Source: Phoronis australis (Eukaryota; Phoronida; Phoronidae). From it: DNA of 64,000 bases. The DNA is taken from contig NMRA01000068.1 in assembly GCA_002633005.1 (NCBI GenBank), positions 885,092-949,091 of the forward strand. The letters are read 5' to 3'. The notes beneath the pieces were generated by a model. It was not told the origin of the DNA and ran no database searches. It was given only the letters and a program-made list of their open reading frames with translations. Position 1 is the stretch's first letter. Each line of letters opens with the position of its first letter. This document shows positions 43,999 through 55,809 of the stretch, piece by piece. A program made the translations under genes and the position numbers.

Positions 43999-46900
43999 CT
44001 GAAATAGCAAGACAAACAAGCAGGATCAAAGTTAAGCATCAAAAACACACAGCTACAAAGAGAGAACACAACTTTTACATATTGAATTACTACAATAGAA
44101 TTGTATTTCTGTCAGTGAAAACCCCATTGCATACCGTACAGGTATGCTAGCAAATGAAACTGACAGCAGAACAGAATAGGAGTAAACACTGGGTTGACAA
44201 AAAGAATTGCCTGACAACATCCTCTAGATGTATGCCATGCTGATCAAAAAGTGAACACATGATGGTGAATGGTGACAACAATACAAATCATCCCATAGCA
44301 CAATATTATGAACACAAGATAGAGGTTTGTGGGTGGCCTACTGTGTTTGCCTGGGATAACATTGCCAACCTTATCCTTAGGTAGTATGATACATCACCTA
44401 ATTTTGGTTTATTATATTATGTATGTTTTCCAGGAAGTTGGCTTAAGGTTGGGAATGATAAAGCATCTACGCACAAGACTTGAAGACACAGATTCCAAAG
44501 AATCTTAACAAAATCTCAAAAGCCTTTTCTTACAAGACTGCATTCTATCCTTGGCTATTTAACAACATGGTTGGTACCAGCAAATTAAAGGTTAGGAATG
44601 CTATCATTTTCCTACCTAACAAATGTTCAGATGAACCGTTTAAGATAATACATTTCAATAAGCATTTTTGTACTAATTTTAGTGCAAAACAGAAACAAGA
44701 TGGTGGCCAGTTGGAAAATGAGTCGAATGGTCTGCTCATTTTTAGCAGAGTGGCAGCAGACCGCAGTGGAGACTTCCTTGCAGTTTCTTAAATATTGAAC
44801 AAAGTGACGACTATGGTGGGGACCGAGCTAGTAAAACCTAACAGACCATTGCTTGTCTGGTCGGAGTCAGCTAGACAACCGGTCAAGGAGTAGTTGACAA
44901 TCAGTCATGTGAAAACCCATGACCTGTGTTGCACATCCTGTATGTGAAAACTTCTTACTGTGAAATGTAACAAAGGCTTGTCCCTTCATCCTTCCTGATA
45001 ACAAGTTATACGAGACCTTTGCATCACTCTCATTCTCATAACGTTGAAATAATGACACCAGGTCCACCTCCGTAATCTTTGGTGACAGGTTCTTTAAAAA
45101 CAGTGTCTAGAAAATAAAGCAGAGAGTATGGTTCATCAACAACAGTTTCCTTAAAGCAGTAAAAACCTGGCTTAGTGCCTTCCATCACAAAAACTCATCA
45201 CAGAACTTGCATTGCATCACAAAACCTGCCTTTCATCACAAAAACCTGCCTTCCATAACAAAAACCCATCACAAAACTTGCTTTCAATCCCAAAACCTGC
45301 CTTTCATCACAGAAACATGCCTTCCACCACAAAACCTGCCTTCCATCACAAAAATCCGCCTTCCATTCCAAAATCTGCCTTCTATCACAAAAACCTGTCT
45401 TCTATCACAAAAAACAATTTATGATTTCGACCATTTACAGCTATGAAATGCATCTCAAACTGTTACTTCGTAAAGGGAACTGTCGGTTATTGCTAGGGAC
45501 CAAGTTGTAGCAATTACCTTGTCACATCATGTCATTTTATGTGCCAAGCATGGTCTCCAGGATAAATGAAATGTTTATATTTTGCAAAACCTAGAAACCA
45601 CTTCTCATTTCAGAAAGATACCAATTGAGATCAATTCCGTAGCGCAGACATCGGTCTCAACAAGATCTTTTGCTTGGTACTGTGCAACGAACCTGACCCT
45701 ATACTGACACTACAGGTAACCTACAAACAAATTTCAACTTTTTAGTCTTTTATCCAAGATGACACATTAAAAATTTCACATTCATCAAAATGTCATTTTG
45801 GTTATTTTCTAAATAATATTTACAATGCCTATAATCCCGCTTTCTGTTGCTTTAGACCACTTACAGTTATGAAATTGTTCTCAAATTATTCATTAGTCAA
45901 AATAAATGTGATTTCAGGGCTAGAAAAAAACTGACAGTTCTCTTTTACTTGCGACCAAGCTCTACAATGACTTGTCACGATGTGTCATTTTATACACTAA
46001 GCATGATCTCCAAGAATAATTGTCAATTCTTTGCAAGAATAAAAGTCATTTCCAATAAAACTAAAGGAAACGTTAAGGCTAATTTTATACTGGTATGTGG
46101 TCTAAATCAAAATTTAGTTTCTTTGATGGAACACAGGTTCACTGCACCTTTAGGGTTATCTCAAGCCTTATTTGGCGGCCACCATTCTAACTCATATAAT
46201 CAAAAACGGGCTTTGTCAACTAATAAAAGTACATGATTTCTGATAAAAAGATTAAGTAATATAAAAATATGTTTATATTTATGTAACATTATTATTATTA
46301 CGTTATCACTTTTTAAGTTAAGACAAATTTTCATCTTTAAGAAAGAATTAAAGGTACATTCATAGCAAAATAACCCTTGGGTCGATTTTAATGAAACCTT
46401 TTTTAACGAAAACTTCACCTTTTACTTCAAAAATGCTTTTAAGAATTTTTGATAAAAGACCAATTTTAGCGTAATGTAACAAAGAAGAATGTGACTGATA
46501 TTTTTTAGAAAAATACCTTACGTTTTGCAAGTTGATTTGTCATAGAAACCAAATGAAAACACTAACCGTGTTTTTTGAGATTGATGAATAAATATCAAAT
46601 TTGGAAAGTTTCAGCAAAATTCATCAATTAAGCCGCTTTCGAGAATTTGTGTTCCTAAGTTCAAATTCAGTCGATTTGCTGAAGCCAAGAAAAAGCCGAT
46701 TAAGTGTTGAGACGTGAAAAACTCAAGGTATTTGGTTAATTACACGGTGAAAACTTTGTTTTTGGTCAGTATAACCTATAGATGTCTTAACCATGTTTGT
46801 TATTTCAACATTCATGCCCAATGTCAATTGAATTTGCAGTGCGTAATGAACTAATAATTATCACGTTTAATCAGGCCAGTCGATTTCCAATGCATAGAGT

Positions 46901-49900
46901 CTAACTAGGTCATGCGGGCGAAGCCAGCATATTAAGTGGGTCAATCTGGTGCATTGTGGTCCACTTTAAAGTAGGTCAAAACTTCATAGTTATAAACACC
47001 ATGCGCCGGGAGACTGATACGAAACCAAGTACGAAATGCATAACAGAAATCGAGTTGGTGGTTAAAGCACGTCATGAGCATGAGATCGAAACGGCGAAAT
47101 GTCAAATTACTTATCAGGATGTATCTCTTTTCACAACTTGCCGTGTTTGTGAACACAAAGACAAGAGGCATGAGGCAACTCACAACATTTGTTTTTAACG
47201 GTTGTATGCATAAAGACACACAACTCTCAGGATCAAAACTACGATCTGTCGTTTTCGCCGGCACCTTTCTGACACATGTACACGTCGCTGACTCAATATT
47301 ATGACAACTCGGTGAATGAAAGGGCTGATGGTACATATGGAACAGCTCTGAGCCTGGCGGAAGATTCAGTATGGGTGAAGGCCCCGTAACCTTTAATCTC
47401 GGATAAGTAGAAAACAAATTTCCACGCCGTTGTGCGGTTCCAAGGTAGATATGTTAAATCTTTTTTTCTAGCTACACACAGTAAAGGTTTCGAATTTGAA
47501 GTTTCCCGAGAATGAAGATAATGTATTTGCCTTGACACATGTGAAATATTGTAAAAATGGCTAATTTTTGTGAATAAGGTTTGAGATATCCTTAATTCCA
47601 CTTGACACATAGAAGGACCAATTCAAAAACAATTCTCCTTTTGTAAGCCATATAATACATCATCGTTGTTGCCCTGCTTTTGCATATTATATACTACAAT
47701 ACAAAAATAACCAACACACCAGTCATCTTCATTAACTGGCATTTAACTACCACTGGTTAAAGCGTGTGTTAAGTGATGTTACTGAAAGTGAAACCGAATT
47801 TCATGCAAAGCACTGAAAATACAAAACAAAACAGTCCAGTGGAGCAGAGCAATTAAAAAAGGCTCATCAGAAGCTGGAGAAGAGACAACATGGACAAACA
47901 AGAACTCAAATTATCAAACACATCAATCAATGCTAATGACTAATCCAAAGTAAACTCACATTATTTGGAGTTCCTGGAACATAGTTTTTAAATCTTGGAA
48001 TCATTTTTAACTCCGTCAAGTTCAGCTTATACCTCTGTATCACTTCCTCAGGAATACTCTCCACACATCCAGCTAAGGCACACTCTTTCTCATGATCACG
48101 GCGAGTCTGAGGTCCAGCCACCACCTCTGAGACAACAGGATCTCTGTTGCTATCAAAATCAATTCCTGTATTGTTATCGTCCTCACTATCCTGATCGTCA
48201 CTTTCCGGCACAAAATCATCCATCTTCTTTTTACCTTTAGGTACTTCGTGGTAGTCACTTCTACTGTGCTTCAGAAATGGACTTGATATCAAATGCCTGT
48301 GAACTTCAGGTGGGGCATCGGAGTTTGGTAATAACACATTCAAGTTACTCTTAATGTCCATGTTGTTATTACGTTTCACAGCAGCCTCTGGCCTGACCAA
48401 GCAGCTCAACAACTTCCCACTGTCCTTGTTGTGAGATAAAACTCGTTCTAAATCCATTTCATGCCTTGAAAGGACCTTTGCACCAGTGAATTGGTCCGGT
48501 TTCTTTAGCTCCTTTAATTTTGATTTGATTTTCTCTTCAATGCCATGCAGTCTTTCCGACACTGTGGTTGGATCAGTGCCATACCTCTTGGTATTAAACT
48601 AAAACACATGAAATTGACAACTTGAATTCTATGAGAATTCAGTGTAAGACACTAAAGAGAATTGTTTCAGCAGTGCTTGAGGTCAGCGCAAAACAATTAG
48701 CTCCCATAATAGCCAACATTCACTATTTATAGCAAAATGTGAATTGTAAAAGAACATATGTTTCAGTTTACAGTCAAATTAAGACTTGGTTATCTTAGTT
48801 GTGATGTGCATGGATACTTGTGAGGAAACTGGCAGCATGACACCTATATTTTGAAACTCATTCATTATTATACAAACAATACAGGCTAGAAGTACTCAGA
48901 TATGAAATTCCCGTCATGACGGCAGAAGAGGAATGCATCAGCAGAGAAGCCTTCCCTCAAAACCAAGAAAGAAGAGGCACTAACAGGGAAGTTATTATGG
49001 TAGCTAAGTAAGCCATGTAAGTAAAAGTTTGCAACCATAATAGTCATAACAAGTTATTTTTGCTGTTAGCAGAATTAGCAGTCACGACTGACTGCATTTT
49101 GTCTGATTACTTTTGTCATGTACTCGGTAAATCCTTTACTACACTGGGAAGAGGCAAAATGATGTATAGTACAGAGCAGTGAAGGAAGCAATTCAAAACT
49201 AATCTTTTATTAACAAACTACTCACCTTGGACTTAGCGTCAGTAGCATCGTGTTCAAGTTTATAGATGATTTCATCATCAGAAAGTCCCAGCTGTCTCAA
49301 GTTTTCTGTTTTTTTAGCATATTCTGCCATGTCCTTGTAATCACAAAAACTCATTTCTCCAGAAACGTCTTTGGTTAAGGGCTGCAAGATGGTAGATTTG
49401 GTGAAGGTACGGTAATTTGCCTCATGGCTGAAAAAGAAAATACCGAAGAGTAAGAGCATAATATTTACAATTTGTCAGCAACACAGACTACGTTTTTGGC
49501 AATATCCAAAAGGTTGAAGGAAATGTGTTTGTGACTAGGAAGCTATAAGGTTTGTGTACAAAACTTAGTTTGGGTGGTTGGGTAAAAATATACAAACCAC
49601 AAAAAGACAATGGAGAACCTTTGAAGACTTCACTCACATGAGGGTGCTATGACCAAATCAGATGTAGATGTGATTTCGCGTGAAATCATGGACGATAACA
49701 AGATATTTTCTGTTCCGAAATACTCAAATGAAGAAGAGAATTATTTCTTGTGTCAGGCGCTAGTTACATTCATGTAAGTGTAATAAACCTGTTAAAACAC
49801 TTTTCAAATATGTTTACAAATTTGTTTGAAGCTTCCACGGGTTGATGAATATAAAAGAACAATAAGTTGCTTCAAGGATCTATGAAATGATCAAGTCATA

Positions 49901-50135
49901 ATTGACTCTGTTTTTGCCAAACAAAACAGAGTTTGTATCTACTGAAACTAAAATACCAGAACAGAAATGTCTCATTTCATACAAAATTGCAAAAAACAAG
50001 GTCATACCCTTTCAAAGAGAGGGTCTTGTCAGTTTGTTTCTCTCGCAAGACCTTAAGTTGTCTCTCTGCTTCAGTTTCTATGTCTTCAGCAGGCAAATCA
50101 AGTCTTTGTCGCTTTATGCCATGGTCTGGAACCAT
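43904..50135 (-). CDS. RBM41: RNA-binding protein 41 (5 exons)
   Basis: RBM41 is a nuclear RRM protein linked to the minor (U12-type) spliceosome; in vertebrates its RRM resembles that of the U11/U12-65K protein. Coding exons in transcript order are 50135-50008, 49427-49226, 48598-47960, 45106-44959 and 43998-43904. All junctions are GT-AG and phases match, giving 403 aa against ~413 in human. Visible blocks are the N-terminal helix (ETEAERQLKVLREKQTDK), the LRQLGLSDDEIIYKLE segment, a coiled-coil/acidic middle (FVPESDDQDSEDDNN), and a C-terminal RRM with RNP2 LFLKNL (~325-330) and RNP1 KGQAFVTF (~364-371). The start at 50135 is the first in-frame ATG after an acceptor-like TTTCAG, so a short extra 5' coding exon is possible. 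Confidence 0.93.
44959..45106 (-). CDS. RBM41: RBM41 exon 4: RRM first half
   Basis: Encodes TLFLKNLSPKITEVDLVSLF and YNLLSGRMKGQAFVTFH. The acceptor is TTTTCTAG and the donor GTAAGA. It contains RNP2 and RNP1. Confidence 0.95.
45173..45418. repeat. ~20-bp minisatellite in RBM41 intron 3
   Basis: About a dozen imperfect copies of CTGCCTTCCATCACAAAAAC, right beside exon 4 (67 bp from its acceptor side). Confidence 0.9.
45428..47959. other. RBM41 intron 3, remainder
   Basis: It starts with two diverged copies of a repeat (45428-45600 and 45851-46050, also at 4494). Open frames occur at 46941-47417 (minus, 158 codons) and 46956-47198 (plus), but neither has a recognisable domain, splice context or codon signal. 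Nothing else was identified. Confidence 0.5.
47960..48598 (-). CDS. RBM41: RBM41 exon 3: coiled-coil and acidic linker
   Basis: 213 codons, phase 0 at both ends. A helical segment (SERLHGIEEKIKSKLKELKK) and KVLSRHEMDLERVL are followed by a low-complexity acidic stretch. It ends with LTELKMIPRFKNYVPGTPNN, the conserved lead-in to the RRM. Confidence 0.93.
49226..49427 (-). CDS. RBM41: RBM41 exon 2
   Basis: Encodes HEANYRTFTKSTILQPLTKD through LRQLGLSDDEIIYKLEHDAT. The acceptor is TTTTTCAG and the donor GTGAGT. The LRxLGLxxxEI block is a family hallmark. Confidence 0.92.
50008..50135 (-). CDS. RBM41: RBM41 exon 1 (coding)
   Basis: Encodes MVPDHGIKRQRLDLPAEDIE and TEAERQLKVLREKQTDKTLS, then donor GTATGA. 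ETEAERQLK matches the N-terminal helix of vertebrate RBM41. An upstream TTTCAG at about 50180 suggests that a non-coding exon precedes it. Confidence 0.8.
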
Positions 50136-50939
50136 TCTCACAACAGTGCTACTTTTGTACCTCAGAGGATTACCACTGAAACAATCACATACATGTCAGA
50201 ATCTTACACGGATGTCAACCAACTGGTTAGTTGTACACATTACTCCTGCTTCGTTTATCAAAGGGCCACGAGATGGAGTATGTATCAGGTTGTTTTAGAT
50301 TTGACACCAGGTGGAGCAACGATTATTCTGTGATTATTTTACTCTGCCCCATCTGGTGGCCGAGTGAAGAAGCGATCAAATGGAGTTGGATGGTTGTCAT
50401 CCAACAGCCAATAGCTGCCCTACCTGGTGGTGATAACTCCACGATCAGGCACAACATAAGTTAGAAGAAGGTTTGATATTCCATGGTATTGTGTGTTAGT
50501 GCTCAAGTACTTATTTTTCAAAAACATTTTTTGACCCAGCCGGGGTTCTTTCCACATCCGTACTCATTCCAAAACCGACACTTATTCCAAACTGGCACTT
50601 ATTCAACAGTTTTTGCAGACCCCATTCTCACTTACTGTTGAGTGCGGACTCATAAATCATTAAATAAACAAGATGAGTTATAACAATGAACTTTAGAAGT
50701 CATATTTTAATTGACAACTAGCAATATCTAAACGCACACTAACAAAATAGATTAAACGCAAGAGACCTTTCATTGTTGACAGTCTTTATTCCGTTATGTT
50801 CATACCTTCGGAACAAAACTCTACTCTCAACTGAACACAGATAAAGTAACTGACCTAGTGACATAATTAAAACGCACATGATATTTCGAAATATACTTGT
50901 TGACAAATGGTTGTTTACTTCGATCACAGCTCGTTTTAA
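50136..50939. other. RBM41 5' flank
   Basis: Probable 5' non-coding exon and promoter side of RBM41. No protein match. The text TTCCAAACTGGCACTTATTC is part of a short imperfect repeat at 50565-50620. Confidence 0.4.
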
Positions 50940-51208
50940 TAAAAGGCGAAGGCAACCTTTTTTCATGTCACTGTTAGCAAAAATAAGGTCTGTCGATTAT
51001 CCCAGACATATTTTTCACGTAGTTACAGCTTTTTGTAATTTAATTAATTTCTCGTCCTCTACTCCGGAAGTGACGTTTTGGGAGGCAAGAATTTCGCACC
51101 AATTTCTTTTCATACAGTCAGACTGTGAGAGCTGTCAAGTCAATCACTGTTCTACCTCGGATGTGATAAGTTCGGTCGTCGTTTGCTCTTGTTTACAAGT
51201 CAGTCAAC

Positions 51209-51801
51209 ATGCCACGCTGTTGCTGCGTACTAGGATGTACTCATTATCGTCTCACACACGCTTTGGGTACCTTGCATCGCTTTCCGACGGATGACACACT
51301 TTGCCGTACTTGGCTAGCTCGTTCGTGTGAAGAACGCAGCGCTACCCGTTCACACAACGTACAAAGCAGTGGCAAGCATTTTCAGCCGTCAGATTACAAC
51401 AGAGATATGTACGCTGAATTGATGAAGGTCCCTGCGAAACAACACTTGAAGAAGGGCTCCATACCGTCGCTGTTGATTCCTGGCTAGCTCGTTCGTGTGA
51501 AGAACGCAGCGCTACCTGTTCACGCAACGTACAAAGCAGTGGCAAGCATTTTCAGCCGTCAGATTACAACAGAGATATGTACGCTGAATTGATGAAGGTC
51601 CCTGCGAAACAACACTTGAAGAAGGGCTCCATACTGTCGCTGTTGATTCCTGGCAGTGACACGTCGCCACCCCCGAGAAGTGCGTTTATGAAACGAGAAG
51701 CCTCACGAGCTGTGGCCACTATAAACAGTGACTGGAGGCACTTCATCTCCTGTCACCCATGCTTCCGAACGTACCCCATAGCGTGCAATTCCAGGAACTA
51801 G
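51209..51801 (+). pseudogene. THAP-domain gene or element, broken by a tandem duplication
   Basis: ATG 51209 opens MPRCCCVLGCTHYRLTHALG, then LHRFPTDDTLCRTWLARSC and HFQPSDYNRDMYAELM with KGSIPSLLIPG. This matches the THAP DNA-binding fold: the C-x4-C pair, the conserved FHRFP-like LHRFP, and the HFxPSDY/LKxGSIPSLL end. The usual Cys before HF is missing (VQSSGKHF). A 170-bp tandem duplication (51311-51480 = 51481-51650) ends the first copy with a stop after IPG, and 170 is not a multiple of three. The second copy continues SDTSPPPRSAFMKREASRAV to 51801. A DNA-transposon origin (P-element-like transposases carry THAP) or a decayed host gene are both possible. Confidence 0.7.
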
Positions 51802-52117
51802 CAGTGATTCCCCATGTGCTGTTGTCTCTAGCCCACATCCTGTAAGCATCCCTGCGCGATGTTGAGTAGTGGGAGTGAATACAGCTCCAAATTGACACCC
51901 AGTGAAAAGGACACTTCGTCATCCAATGAACAGATCGGTGAGCCTAAGTTTGATAAGTTTATTGTGGACTTGTATTGGAGCTATTTAGAAGGTGCCACGT
52001 GTGTGACGAGGAAGTCGTACGGCGGGATGTAAGCAGTTTGGGTGCTCAAGTCACCATCCACTGGGAGTGTGTCGCGGGACACTCGGGCAAGTGGGACAGT
52101 TCTTCCTATGTACCCGA

Positions 52118-52170
52118 GACGACAATGAGTACATCTCGGTAGGCAACAACAGCGTGGCATGTTGACTGAC
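52118..52170 (-). pseudogene. Second THAP start, inverted copy
   Basis: ATG at 52160 reads MPRCCCLPRCTHCRLGYIG on the minus strand, a diverged version of the start at 51209. It has no downstream THAP body. Confidence 0.55.
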
Positions 52171-52601
52171 TCGTAAACAAAAGCAAACGATGTCCGAACT
52201 TATCACATCCGAGGTAGAACAATGACTGACTTGACTGCTCTCACAGTCAGACTGTATGAAAAGAAATTGGCACGAATTCTTGCCTCCCAAAACGTCACTT
52301 CCGGAGTAGACGACGAGTAATTAATTAAAATACGAAAAGCTGTAAATAAGGAAAAATATTTCAGGGATAATCAACGAACCCTATTTTTGCTAAAAATGAC
52401 ATGAAAAAAGGTTGTCTTCGCCTTTAAACGTAACTATTCAAGTCATTAAGGAGTGAAGTGAGACGTTATTGGACCTGTCTCACTGCTACGCTGGCCTTCA
52501 GCCGCGCGCCCTCTGTCGGCATCGTAAGATGAGTGTTGTTCGTCTTGGAGACTGCCGACGTTGGCTGTCCCAGCTCATATGCCGGTGATGGCCAATGAGG
52601 G

Positions 52602-53316
52602 CGCAACATGGGCACTAGTCGGATATAATGGACCCTAACTTATTCCAAATAAATCCACTAAATGTAGGTCTAAATGAATGATTTTGGTATCGTTGCATTC
52701 CTCAGACATCTGGCAATCCGTATAAATCCTTTCCATGACCTCAATTACTCTAGTCTATAACTACGCCATTCCGAATTCGGTCCACTTTAGCCACGCGCAT
52801 GGTGAAATCGGCAGCCACTTCAGGGAACTTACTATATCTATCGCCATCTATCGGAGATTTGCTACAACGCGCGCTGTTCCTTTTGTCATCAGTCAACATG
52901 GACGCCGATAACATGACGATGACAGAAACAATCGTGAGAGATGATGAAGGTGATGACGAGAGCAGACGTAACGATGATTAATAACGATGACGTTAATAAT
53001 TGACGAAATCGACCAATGACGTTGACTGATGAAAAAGGAACAGCGCGTGTTGTAGCAAATCACCGATAGATGGCGCTAGATGCAGTAAGTTCCCTGAAAT
53101 GGCTGCAGATTTCAGGATGCGCGTGGCTGAAGTGAACCGAGTTCGAAATAGCGCAGTTATAGACTAGAGTAATTGAGGGTCGTGAAAAGGATTTATACGG
53201 ATAGCCAGATGTCTAAGGAATGCAACGATACCAAAATCATTCATTTAGACTTACATTTAGTGGACTTATTTGGAATAAGTTAGGGTCCATTATATCCGAC
53301 TAGTGCCCGCAACATG
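52602..53316. mobile_element. 697-bp Mutator-like MITE with 9-bp target duplication
   Basis: The element 52611-53307 has inverted repeats of ~280 bp beginning GGCACTAGTCGGATATAATG. CGCAACATG flanks it exactly on both sides (52602-52610 and 53308-53316). The interior is short and has no transposase. It shares ends with 20439 and 57515. Confidence 0.93.
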
Positions 53317-53742
53317 TATATTCAGCGGCCCTGCAACCGATACATGTGCTGGGATGCGGAGCAGGATTTAATAACCAGACCGCATACCAACCAGACGTAT
53401 TGAGCTCGGACCATGGATAACCAGAATGTAAGGTAAGGCAACCTTGAGATTTTACTACAGCCAACTACAGGTAGTCGCCATACTGACTGAAAGCAGTTTC
53501 CCAGAATTCAACCAATGGAAATGACTGAATGTTATGATGCCGGAATTCATCACTTTAACCAATGAGAAGCCATGTGAAACAACATTCGACAGTGCTACCA
53601 TTCGTAGTACTGTGAAAGACTTGCCAACTTTTCGTCTTTTCAATGGGGCTATTCGGAGAATTGTCCTCGCGGTGTCGCTGCTGTACTAGTGGTGATTGAA
53701 TTGCGCATACGTGGCTGTGTGCATGTAAACAACTGGTAAAAG
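53317..53742. other. Flank upstream of the 53743 exon
   Basis: GC-richer than its surroundings around 53640-53700. It contains a ~58-bp segment (AATGGGGCTATTCGGA ... TGTACTAGTGGTGAT) that recurs inverted at 56462-56529. This is a possible promoter region; no coding sequence was recognised. Confidence 0.4.
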
Positions 53743-53817
53743 ATGGAATTTTTATCAAAATACGTCGTCGCGCTAAGTCTTATTACTGCTAATTTCCCTG
53801 GTGCAAGTCTTCGACAG
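53743..53817 (+). CDS. Candidate first exon with signal peptide
   Basis: ATG at 53743 encodes MEFLSKYVVALSLITANFPG plus ASLRQ, and is followed by CAG|GTGGCC, a weak but possible donor. The hydrophobic core and A-x-A/S-like end look like a secretory signal. The continuation lies in or beyond the assembly gap. The protein is not recognised; chance is a real alternative. Confidence 0.35.
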
Positions 53818-53868
53818 GTGGCCACAAATTCCCAAAAGACCTAAGGTTACTATATTCGTGGACAATTG

Positions 53869-54616
53869 NNNNNNNNNNNNNNNNNNNNNNNNNNNNNNNN
53901 NNNNNNNNNNNNNNNNNNNNNNNNNNNNNNNNNNNNNNNNNNNNNNNNNNNNNNNNNNNNNNNNNNNNNNNNNNNNNNNNNNNNNNNNNNNNNNNNNNNN
54001 NNNNNNNNNNNNNNNNNNNNNNNNNNNNNNNNNNNNNNNNNNNNNNNNNNNNNNNNNNNNNNNNNNNNNNNNNNNNNNNNNNNNNNNNNNNNNNNNNNNN
54101 NNNNNNNNNNNNNNNNNNNNNNNNNNNNNNNNNNNNNNNNNNNNNNNNNNNNNNNNNNNNNNNNNNNNNNNNNNNNNNNNNNNNNNNNNNNNNNNNNNNN
54201 NNNNNNNNNNNNNNNNNNNNNNNNNNNNNNNNNNNNNNNNNNNNNNNNNNNNNNNNNNNNNNNNNNNNNNNNNNNNNNNNNNNNNNNNNNNNNNNNNNNN
54301 NNNNNNNNNNNNNNNNNNNNNNNNNNNNNNNNNNNNNNNNNNNNNNNNNNNNNNNNNNNNNNNNNNNNNNNNNNNNNNNNNNNNNNNNNNNNNNNNNNNN
54401 NNNNNNNNNNNNNNNNNNNNNNNNNNNNNNNNNNNNNNNNNNNNNNNNNNNNNNNNNNNNNNNNNNNNNNNNNNNNNNNNNNNNNNNNNNNNNNNNNNNN
54501 NNNNNNNNNNNNNNNNNNNNNNNNNNNNNNNNNNNNNNNNNNNNNNNNNNNNNNNNNNNNNNNNNNNNNNNNNNNNNNNNNNNNNNNNNNNNNNNNNNNN
54601 NNNNNNNNNNNNNNNN
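53869..54616. other. Assembly gap (748 N)
   Basis: Run of N. All open frames across it are artefacts. Confidence 0.99.
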
Positions 54617-54885
54617 ATTGCATTGGAAAAAATTGACACCTAGAATGAATTTTACTTGTTGAGATCACAAGCACATTTTAAGTGTCATGAAAAATACACA
54701 TTGTTAAATCACTTTTAGCCTGTTTCACATATTTTAATTCAGATATTAAATAAGACTTGGGTACAAAGGTTATTAGTTTTTACACATAAACATGAAGATG
54801 AAATGTCAAGTATGTTCTGCCTTACAAAAGTAGTTTTGTCTTATCTTTTCTTTTACAATTTGCTAATATTTCTATTCTGTTACAG

Positions 54886-54917
54886 GCAAGAAAAAACAAC
54901 TGAAACCAACCGCCTGA
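54886..54917 (+). CDS. Candidate terminal coding exon, basic tail
   Basis: A strong acceptor (TTCTATTCTGTTACAG) precedes a reading that ends KKKQLKPTA and TGA. A different frame stays open for 40 codons (QEKTTETNRLTIYFTVGQSE onward), so the choice is uncertain. It may belong with the 53743 exon across the gap, but that is inference. Confidence 0.3.
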
Positions 54918-55809
54918 CCATCTATTTCACCGTTGGACAAAGTGAAAAGCAATCCTTCAGCAATAACCTGAGAACATTGAACGTAATTCAGAAATTCAGC
55001 ACCTGATATGCCTGATTATGGACTCCCTCGCAATGTTATTTCTTCCTGTGCTTTTTCAGTTTGCCATTTGTTTTTAAATACACTGATAATTGTTTATTCT
55101 CGAATCTTGTGCATAGCAAATTCTTATCCAGCTAGCTACAATTGAAAACATACAATAAGACAATCGATGCAGGCACTGAATGTCATTTCCCCATAATCTG
55201 TGCCAATAGTATAAAGCCTTTCTTCTGAAAGGAAAATTTAATGTCACTCAGCTTTTGGCTTTCATTTCACTGGGTTCTAGTTTCAATGGCCTATACACTG
55301 TAGAAGCGCTTGTAAAAAAGGTCCAGTTCCAACCCCTGGCTTTCTTTCATGTAACCTCATTCAGCCTCAATAACATCCACAATTAGACCCTTGAAGGTAA
55401 ACACAGCAGCATATCACTTGAATCGTTTCGAGCCCAAAATCAGACTCTGAACTAGACCAGAGTGTGACTAGGTCTTCTTTAGCTTCAGTCCCTCATGTTT
55501 CTTCCAGGAAAGGAAATAAGCTATTGTCCACACATGACTCACTGCCTATGAAAGAGCATCCTCACCAACAAGGCTTATTTGTGTAGCAGTCAGATATAGT
55601 TCGTCTGGATACACAGACACTCCAGTGGCACATTGTCTTATGGTAACTTAGTACTGCGATTCACATTTCTCCAGGGCCACTGACTTGCACATTGTGCCAT
55701 GCAGCACNGCTGTTCCTTTTCAAAGGCTTTGTTCGTTGTCTCCAATATTGAAAGTAGGCTTTGACAACAGATCTGCACTGGATGGGAAGATCTTGTTGGT
55801 TAGCTGAAG
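54918..55809. other. Intergenic, nothing recognised
   Basis: No repeat or exon was recognised. There is a single N at 55709. Confidence 0.5.

Larger units (their letters stand above)
50940..52431. repeat. Inverted duplication (~310-bp arms) around a THAP locus
   Basis: The left arm 50940-51250 and right arm ~52118-52431 are diverged reverse complements. Both include AAGGCGAAGGCAACCTTTTT-like outer ends, a promoter-like CCGGAAGTGACGTTTTGGGA (right arm: the same site inverted) and a THAP start codon (51209 on plus; 52160 on minus). Confidence 0.82.

Noticed and set aside
45207-45446. Overlapping plus-strand repeat proteins (His/Lys/Ser-rich)
   Set aside because: Translations of the ~20-bp minisatellite in two frames; not a gene.
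46941-47417. 158-codon minus-strand frame in RBM41 intron 3
   Set aside because: No domain, no splice context and no family resemblance. RBM41 exons on both sides join in phase without it.
53773-54674. Four long open frames spanning the N run
   Set aside because: They consist of unknown residues across the assembly gap; only the edges are real sequence.
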